This document shows, one piece after another, positions 59,596 through 64,000 of a stretch of DNA of 64,000 nt (its first letter is position 1; every line of letters starts with the position of its first letter). The position numbers were made by a program, and so were the translations under genes. This DNA comes from Magnetospirillum sp902729445 (GTDB lineage: Bacteria > Pseudomonadota > Alphaproteobacteria > Rhodospirillales > Magnetospirillaceae), in assembly GCF_902729445.1 (NCBI RefSeq), contig NZ_CACVCE010000034.1:62001-126000 (forward strand), given 5' to 3'. The notes beneath the pieces were generated by a model. It ran no database searches. It worked only from the letters and a program-made list of their open reading frames with translations, and was not told the DNA's origin.

Positions 59596-60222
59596 TTAAT
59601 GCGCCGGAACGTCCCCGGCCGACAGGTGCGGGCGAACCATTTCGGCCAGTCCGTGCTGCAAGAATTCGCCACCGCCATTGACCAGGATGTCGATGGGGGC
59701 CACCGAGAAGGCCGGATGCGGCTGGCGCAGCCAGTCGCGGCGGCGCTGATGGTCCGGCTCCAGGGTCGCCAGGGCACGCTGGATGGCGATGATCTGCTTG
59801 AGCGGTTCGAGCTGCTGGGCGGTCAAGGCCTGCGGCGGCGCCTGATGCCAGCGCGAGGCCTCCTCGCCCATCACCGCCAGTTCTTCCTCGGGACTCAAGC
59901 CAAGGTCGGCGCAAGCGGCCTGAGCGTAGGCCACCACCTGCTGCAATCCGACCCGCTGCCACAAAGCGTTTCGTTCCTGGTCGGACAGCGCCGCCATCAA
60001 CGGCGATTGCGCCCGCAGAAGCCCACCTTGCGGGCTGGCCTCAAGCACCGCTTCGGCCAGGCGCTCGAAGGGGCCGTCCAACAGATCCCGCCACGCCTCG
60101 TCTCCGGCAGGCCGCAACCGCGCCAGCGCCCGTTCGATCAAGCCGGGCGTCGCGATCGCTTGCTCGATCAGCACGCGATGGAAAAACAGCAGCCGGGCTT
60201 CTGAAACGGTGAAACGATCCAT
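59596..60222 (-). CDS. Uncharacterised protein with antitoxin-like (DUF2384) C-terminus
   Basis: 208 residues from the ATG at 60222, five bases after GGAGG; an ATG at 60234 lies before that site. The C-terminal segment RRDWLRQPHPAFSVAPIDILVNGGGEFLQHGL follows the DUF2384 pattern (WL-x-pn-x-hydrophobic-sPid) of MbcA/ParS antitoxins. The rest is helical, and no XRE motif is obvious. No RES-domain toxin is adjacent. It may be an orphan antitoxin or an unrelated protein using the same module. Confidence 0.7.
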   Translation of the reverse strand: MDRFTVSEARLLFFHRVLIEQAIATPGLIERALARLRPAGDEAWRDLLDGPFERLAEAVLEASPQGGLLRAQSPLMAALSDQERNALWQRVGLQQVVAYAQAACADLGLSPEEELAVMGEEASRWHQAPPQALTAQQLEPLKQIIAIQRALATLEPDHQRRRDWLRQPHPAFSVAPIDILVNGGGEFLQHGLAEMVRPHLSAGDVPAH

Positions 60223-60332
60223 TACAGCCTCCATTGATTAGATGGCCTTAATGTACACCGAACCCGGCGCCTCGGTAATTGCGGATATTGCTGTATTCCC
60301 TTGATCCTTCGCCTACCTCTTTGGAACCATGG

Positions 60333-60365
60333 ATCGAAACCGAATTCCTTATCGACACCGAATTC
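60333..60365. repeat. Direct repeat in the divergent region upstream of the NIT-domain MCP
   Basis: ATCGAAACCGAATTC (60333-60347) and ATCGACACCGAATTC (60351-60365) differ at one position, with an 18-base period. They lie in the 246 bases between divergent genes, 104 bases before the MCP start, and could be paired regulator sites. Confidence 0.45.
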
Positions 60366-60468
60366 GATCGGTGGTTAATCAAGATCAAGGATGCGATCCT
60401 TTTGGCCGCTATCTTGGGCTTTAGGCATTGTACCATTCCCGCCCCCGTCGAGTTTTATGGAGCCGACA

Positions 60469-62526
60469 ATGTTGAGCCTGCTGCACAAACTCCGTATCGG
60501 CCCCAGGATTGGTCTGGCCATGCTGGTCCCGATTCTCGGGATGCTGTGGTATGCCGGCGCGGCGGTTGTCGAAAAGGCAGCCTTCGCGTCGCGGATGAAC
60601 CAGCTCGAGGAAGTGGCGGACATCGGCCCGGTCATCGGCGCGGTGGTGCATGAACTGCAAAAGGAACGCGGCACCTCGGCCGGCTTCATCGGCAGCAAGG
60701 GCGAGAAGTTCCGCGACCGCCTGCCCGAGGTGCGCAAGGCCACCGACGCCCGCGCGGACGGCTTGAACGACGCCATCAAGAAGGTGGCGGCGGGCCCGGC
60801 CGGGGCGCAATTGGCCGACGGCATCGCCGCCATGAATTCCGCCCTGGCACAGTTGCGCGACAAGCGCGCCGCCGTCGACGGGCTGTCGATCACCGCCGTC
60901 GAGGCGGCCGACTATTATTCCGGTCTGATCGCCCGCATGCTGGCCCTGATCGAGCGGATGGCCGCCATCAGCACCGACGCCGAGGTGACCAAGGCGTCGA
61001 TCGCCTATGCCCAGGTGTTGCACGGCAAGGAACGAGCCGGCCAGGAACGCGCCACCGGCTCGGCCGGCTTCGGCGCCAAGAAATTCGAAGGGGTGATCCT
61101 GCGTCGCTTCACCCAATTGATCGCCCGCCAGGAAACCTTCTTCGCCAATTTCGCCGCCTATGCCACCGCCGACCAAAAGGCGATGCTGGACAAGGTGCTG
61201 GTCGATCCGATCTCGAAAGAGGTCGATCGCATGCGCCTGGTCGCCATGGAAAGCGCGTTCAGCGGCGACACCGGCGGCATCGAGGGACCGGTGTGGTTCG
61301 ACACCATCACCAAGAAGATCGACCTGATGAAGGGCGTCGAGGACCGGGTCGCGGCCGACCTGGCCGAACTGGCCGGCGCGGTCCATGATCGGGCCGAGCG
61401 CAGCCTTTACGCCACCGTGATCAGCACCTTGGTCCTGATGGTGGCGGGTCTGGGCATTGCGTGGTTCATCGCCACCGACATCACCCGTCCGCTGGCCAAG
61501 GTCATCACCGCCATGAACCTGCTGTCCAAGGGCGGTCGCGACCCGGTGGAAAGCGACGGCGACCGCTCGGACGAGATCGGCGACATGGCCCGCGCCGTCG
61601 AGGTGTTCCGCCAGGGACTGATCCGCGCCGACGATCTGCAAAGGCAGCAAGAGGCCGAGCAGCAGGTCAAGGATCGGCGCGCCCGCGTCATCGACGGCAT
61701 CCTGGAACGCTTCAACCAGGAAGTCGCCGAGGTGCTGGAGACCATGTCATCGTCGGCCACCGAACTGGACGCCACCGCCCAGGCGATGAGCGCCACCGCC
61801 GAGGAGACCTCGAACCAGGCCACCGTGGTCGCCGCCGCGGTCGAGGAAACCGCCGTCAACATGCGCACCGTCGCCGGCGCCGCCGAACAATTGGCCGGCT
61901 CGGTCGAGGACATCAAGCGCCGCGTGGGTGAATCGGTGACCATCGCCGACACCGCCAAGTCCCGCGTGCTGTCCACCAACCATTCGGTCCAGGCGCTGTC
62001 GACGACGGTCAGCAAGATCGGCGAGGTGATCGAGCTGATCAACGCCATCGCCAGCCAGACCAACCTGTTGGCCCTGAACGCCACCATCGAGGCGGCCCGG
62101 GCCGGCGACGCCGGCAAGGGCTTCGCCGTCGTCGCCAACGAAGTCAAAAGCCTGGCCAACCAGACGGCGCGCGCCACCGAGGAAATCGCTACGCAGATCC
62201 GTGCCGTCCAGCAAGAGACCCGCAGCGCCGTCGGCGCCATCGGCGAGATCACCGGGATCATCGAGGAAATGAGCACGATCTCGTCCGGCATCGCCGAATC
62301 GGTTCACCTGCAAGACACCGCCACCGCGGAAATCGCCACCAACGCCCAGCAGGTGGCCCAGGCCACCGCCGAGGTCAGCTCGAACGTCATGGGGGTCAAC
62401 CAGGCGGCCGACGAAACCGGCAAGGCGGCATCCGACGTCCTGGAAACCGCGCGGTCGGTGTCGAACCGGGCGACGTCGCTGCGTGACCAGGTCAACGTCT
62501 TCCTGACCACCATCCGGTCGGCGTAA
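60469..62526 (+). CDS. Methyl-accepting chemotaxis protein with NIT (nitrate/nitrite-sensing-like) domain
   Basis: 685 residues from the ATG at 60469 (GGAG 7 bases upstream). TM1 (about 12-32), then a long periplasmic helical NIT domain (about 35-310) with VIGAVVHELQKERGTSAGFIGS, TM2 (about 318-338), HAMP, and the signalling tip NAIASQTNLLALNATIEAARAGDAGKGFAVVANEVKSLANQT. NIT domains sense nitrate or nitrite in known receptors, which would fit a denitrifying host, but the ligand is inferred. STAS and ATPase genes follow. Confidence 0.93.
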   Translation: MLSLLHKLRIGPRIGLAMLVPILGMLWYAGAAVVEKAAFASRMNQLEEVADIGPVIGAVVHELQKERGTSAGFIGSKGEKFRDRLPEVRKATDARADGLNDAIKKVAAGPAGAQLADGIAAMNSALAQLRDKRAAVDGLSITAVEAADYYSGLIARMLALIERMAAISTDAEVTKASIAYAQVLHGKERAGQERATGSAGFGAKKFEGVILRRFTQLIARQETFFANFAAYATADQKAMLDKVLVDPISKEVDRMRLVAMESAFSGDTGGIEGPVWFDTITKKIDLMKGVEDRVAADLAELAGAVHDRAERSLYATVISTLVLMVAGLGIAWFIATDITRPLAKVITAMNLLSKGGRDPVESDGDRSDEIGDMARAVEVFRQGLIRADDLQRQQEAEQQVKDRRARVIDGILERFNQEVAEVLETMSSSATELDATAQAMSATAEETSNQATVVAAAVEETAVNMRTVAGAAEQLAGSVEDIKRRVGESVTIADTAKSRVLSTNHSVQALSTTVSKIGEVIELINAIASQTNLLALNATIEAARAGDAGKGFAVVANEVKSLANQTARATEEIATQIRAVQQETRSAVGAIGEITGIIEEMSTISSGIAESVHLQDTATAEIATNAQQVAQATAEVSSNVMGVNQAADETGKAASDVLETARSVSNRATSLRDQVNVFLTTIRSA

Positions 62527-62560
62527 CGCCGAGCCACCGTGCAAAGAGCGAGAGCGAGCC

Positions 62561-62860
62561 ATGAAATATACCGTCAACCGCAACGGCGGCGCCGTCACCG
62601 CCGGCATTACCGGGCGCCTGACCTTCGCCGACGCGCCGCATTTTCCGCAGTTCCTGCGCGAGGTGATGCAAGAAACCCAGTCGTGCACCATCGACCTGTC
62701 CGGCCTGGAATTCATCGATTCCACCGGCATGAGCCTGTTCATCCATGTTTATGACCAGTCCCGCGCCGCCAATGTGACCGTCACCCTGAAAGGGGCCGCC
62801 GGTCCCGTGCACGAGGTCCTGAGCCGCGCCGGCTTCAAGGATCTGTTCCCGTTCGCGTGA
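62561..62860 (+). CDS. STAS-domain anti-sigma factor antagonist
   Basis: 99 residues. A complete STAS domain with the phosphorylatable serine in LSGLEFIDSTGMSLFI. Such proteins release a partner-switch kinase or anti-sigma factor when unphosphorylated. It lies 34 bases after the NIT-domain MCP and 4 before the ATPase gene, so the three probably share a transcript and may link chemosensing to a stress or partner-switching response. Confidence 0.93.
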   Translation: MKYTVNRNGGAVTAGITGRLTFADAPHFPQFLREVMQETQSCTIDLSGLEFIDSTGMSLFIHVYDQSRAANVTVTLKGAAGPVHEVLSRAGFKDLFPFA

Positions 62861-62864
62861 CGTC

Positions 62865-63566
62865 ATGGCCTCGCCGCCCGCCATCGAACTGATCGCCTGC
62901 GGCGTTCCCGCCGCCATGTGCGAGGTGGCGCGGCAATCCTTGTCCAGGCTGACCTCGGGCCGGCGCGGCGCCCTTAGGATCGCCTTGTTCGACGGCGACA
63001 ACGCCGACTTCGACGCACTTCTGACAAACCCGATATCGGCGGCGCTGGACGTCGCCTGCCTGTCGGCGCGGCACGCCCTGCCCCTGCGCCCAGACGTGCT
63101 GGTGTGGCGGCTTGCCACCCGTACCGCCTTGAAGATCGACGGCGCCAACGCCTTCACCAAGGCGCTGATCTGCCGTCAGCCCCGCCTGGCCCCGATCGAG
63201 GGCAAGATCGCCATGGCCCTGCAGGAAGCCATCGGCAACGCCGTCCTGCACGGCAACCTGGACCTGAAGACCGCCCAGCGCGGGAACCTGGAGGGGCTGG
63301 TCGAATTCGCCGCCGAGATGGAGCGCCGAACCGCCGAGCCGGCCTACGCGTTCCGCCCGGTGACGGTCGGAGCCAAAACCTGCGGCGACCGGATGGTGAT
63401 CTGGGTCGATGATTGCGGACGTGGTTTCACCCCGGTCGCGCCCCGCGACATCATCTTGTCGGCCGGCGGCGGCAATGGCCTGGCGATGATTCGCGCCTGC
63501 TGCCAGGACCTGGCGATCCGCCGGGGCGGCCGCAGAACCGTCATGGCCTTCGCGCTGCCGAGATAG
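62865..63566 (+). CDS. HATPase-domain protein (anti-sigma/partner-switch kinase-like)
   Basis: 233 residues. The C-terminal GHKL ATPase domain (about 110-233) has the N box MALQEAIGNAVLHGNLDL, G1 WVDDCGRGF and G2 SAGGGNGLAMIRACCQDLAIRRG, as in RsbW/SpoIIAB-type kinases. The N-terminal 100 residues are not recognised. Adjacent to a STAS protein, it should be the cognate kinase or antagonist. No sigma factor is in the window. Confidence 0.85.
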   Translation: MASPPAIELIACGVPAAMCEVARQSLSRLTSGRRGALRIALFDGDNADFDALLTNPISAALDVACLSARHALPLRPDVLVWRLATRTALKIDGANAFTKALICRQPRLAPIEGKIAMALQEAIGNAVLHGNLDLKTAQRGNLEGLVEFAAEMERRTAEPAYAFRPVTVGAKTCGDRMVIWVDDCGRGFTPVAPRDIILSAGGGNGLAMIRACCQDLAIRRGGRRTVMAFALPR

Positions 63567-63873
63567 ATCAAGCTGCTGGGATTGGGCTTTGCGGCGGGGA
63601 ACCCCGGCGCCCGGTCCGTCGCATATGTGCGAGACCGAGGCGCCGTCCCCCCTCCCCCCCCGGGGAAGTCTTTTGCGGGATGCGGGACCGCCCAAGGGCG
63701 GCCCCACCCGTAAGAGTCCGTTCCGATCGGGCCAAGCCCCCCTTGCCCCGGACCGGCTTACCGGTCTCTCGAAACGCTCCCGCTACGCCTGTTACGATAA
63801 AAGAGAACGCTCGCCAGTGCTATCGGGTATCTACCTTAGGATAGTTCGTAACTACCCCCTTCGAACTGACGGA
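63567..63873. other. Gene-free region between the ATPase gene and the LOG-like gene
   Basis: About 307 bases with no convincing gene. It contains small stems such as CCGCCC-AA-GGGCGG near 63687-63700, GACCGG-CTTA-CCGGTC near 63752-63767 and AGTTCG/CGAACT near 63843-63866, plus an AT-richer stretch near 63795-63850. The last stem lies just after the minus-strand gene and may end its transcript. A structured small RNA is possible, but I cannot match it to a known family. Confidence 0.4.
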
Positions 63874-64000
63874 TCAGTGCGGCAGGCGATAGAACTCGGC
63901 GATGATGTTCCAGGCCTCCTCGGCGGTCTCGACGAAGCTCAGCAGATCCTTGTCCTCGGGACCGATCATCCCTTCCATCGCCATGGCGTCGAAATTGATC
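63874..64000 (-). CDS. C-terminal fragment of a LOG-family-like protein
   Basis: The minus strand is open from the window edge to the TGA at 63874-63876, encoding about 42 residues: NFDAMAMEGMIGPEDKDLLS and then FVETAEEAWNIIAEFYRLPH. The pattern (EGMI-x2-ED-x4-hydrophobic, then acidic-x-EEAW-x-II) matches the end of TIGR00730/LOG family Rossmann proteins, which hydrolyse nucleoside monophosphates. With only the tail visible, the assignment is tentative. Confidence 0.6.
   Translation of the reverse strand, partial: INFDAMAMEGMIGPEDKDLLSFVETAEEAWNIIAEFYRLPH

Overview
The window is GC-rich and densely packed, with short intergenic gaps and frequent 4-base start/stop overlaps. It looks chromosomal and alphaproteobacterial, most like a Rhodospirillales/Magnetospirillum-type bacterium. 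The reasons are an Irr-type Fur regulator with the HHH motif, a norCBQD denitrification cluster, three methyl-accepting chemotaxis proteins, PAS-rich sensor kinases, bacteriohemerythrins and queuosine and heptose pathway genes. The taxonomic call is inference. I found no rRNA, tRNA, CRISPR array, intact insertion sequence or prophage.

Layout. 1-9.4 kb: the 5' part of a family 1 beta-glucosidase, an anchored unknown protein, a Pat-like protein acetyltransferase and two sensor histidine kinases that converge on a repeat block. 9.4-12.6 kb (minus strand): apt (broken by a 2-base insertion), a family 9 glycosyltransferase, gmk and a YicC-type nuclease. 12.7-15.3 kb (plus): a pseudo-receiver protein, an MntA/HepT toxin-antitoxin pair and a short-chain dehydrogenase. 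15.4-21.9 kb: a periplasmic binding protein, a polytopic membrane protein, cysS, gltX and nadE. 22-25 kb: an unknown protein, a CgeB-like glycosyltransferase and an M15 peptidase. 25-30 kb (minus): norCBQD, interrupted between norB and norQ by a MITE-like inverted-repeat element. 30-32.3 kb: a hemerythrin-fold protein that has lost iron ligands, a PadR-like regulator behind a Fur-type dyad, irr and a CheY-like receiver. 32.4-35 kb: the divergent AmmeMemoRadiSam genes (radical SAM enzyme; Memo-AMMECR1 fusion). 35-37.5 kb: a PAS protein overlapping an MCP that carries PilZ and CZB domains. 37.5-41.6 kb: an FAD oxidoreductase, a FemAB-like protein, ruvX and a hydrogenase-type maturation protease. 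41.7-51.7 kb: a canonical bacteriohemerythrin, three paralogous unorthodox EAL-like proteins, a TerB-dead-peroxiredoxin fusion, a methyltransferase, an ABC exporter and a PPP phosphatase. 51.7-56.1 kb: hldE, then queF and queG with a brnTA module between them, and two small membrane proteins. 56-64 kb: a Cache MCP, a two-domain PPK2, a DUF2384-like protein, a NIT-domain MCP followed by STAS and ATPase anti-sigma-type proteins, and the tail of a LOG-like gene.

Themes. Much of the accessory content is signalling: sensor kinases, MCPs, receiver variants, EAL-derived proteins and an anti-sigma module. Several of these proteins keep the fold but have lost catalytic or ligand residues (pseudo-receiver, hemerythrin, peroxiredoxin, EAL). 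Nitric oxide and oxygen handling (nor, hemerythrins, PAS/Aer-like protein, NIT sensor) and iron control (irr, Fur-type dyad) recur. The best candidates for something undescribed are the three-member EAL-like family, one member of which follows a hemerythrin gene behind an attenuator-like terminator, and the inactive TerB-peroxiredoxin fusion beside it.
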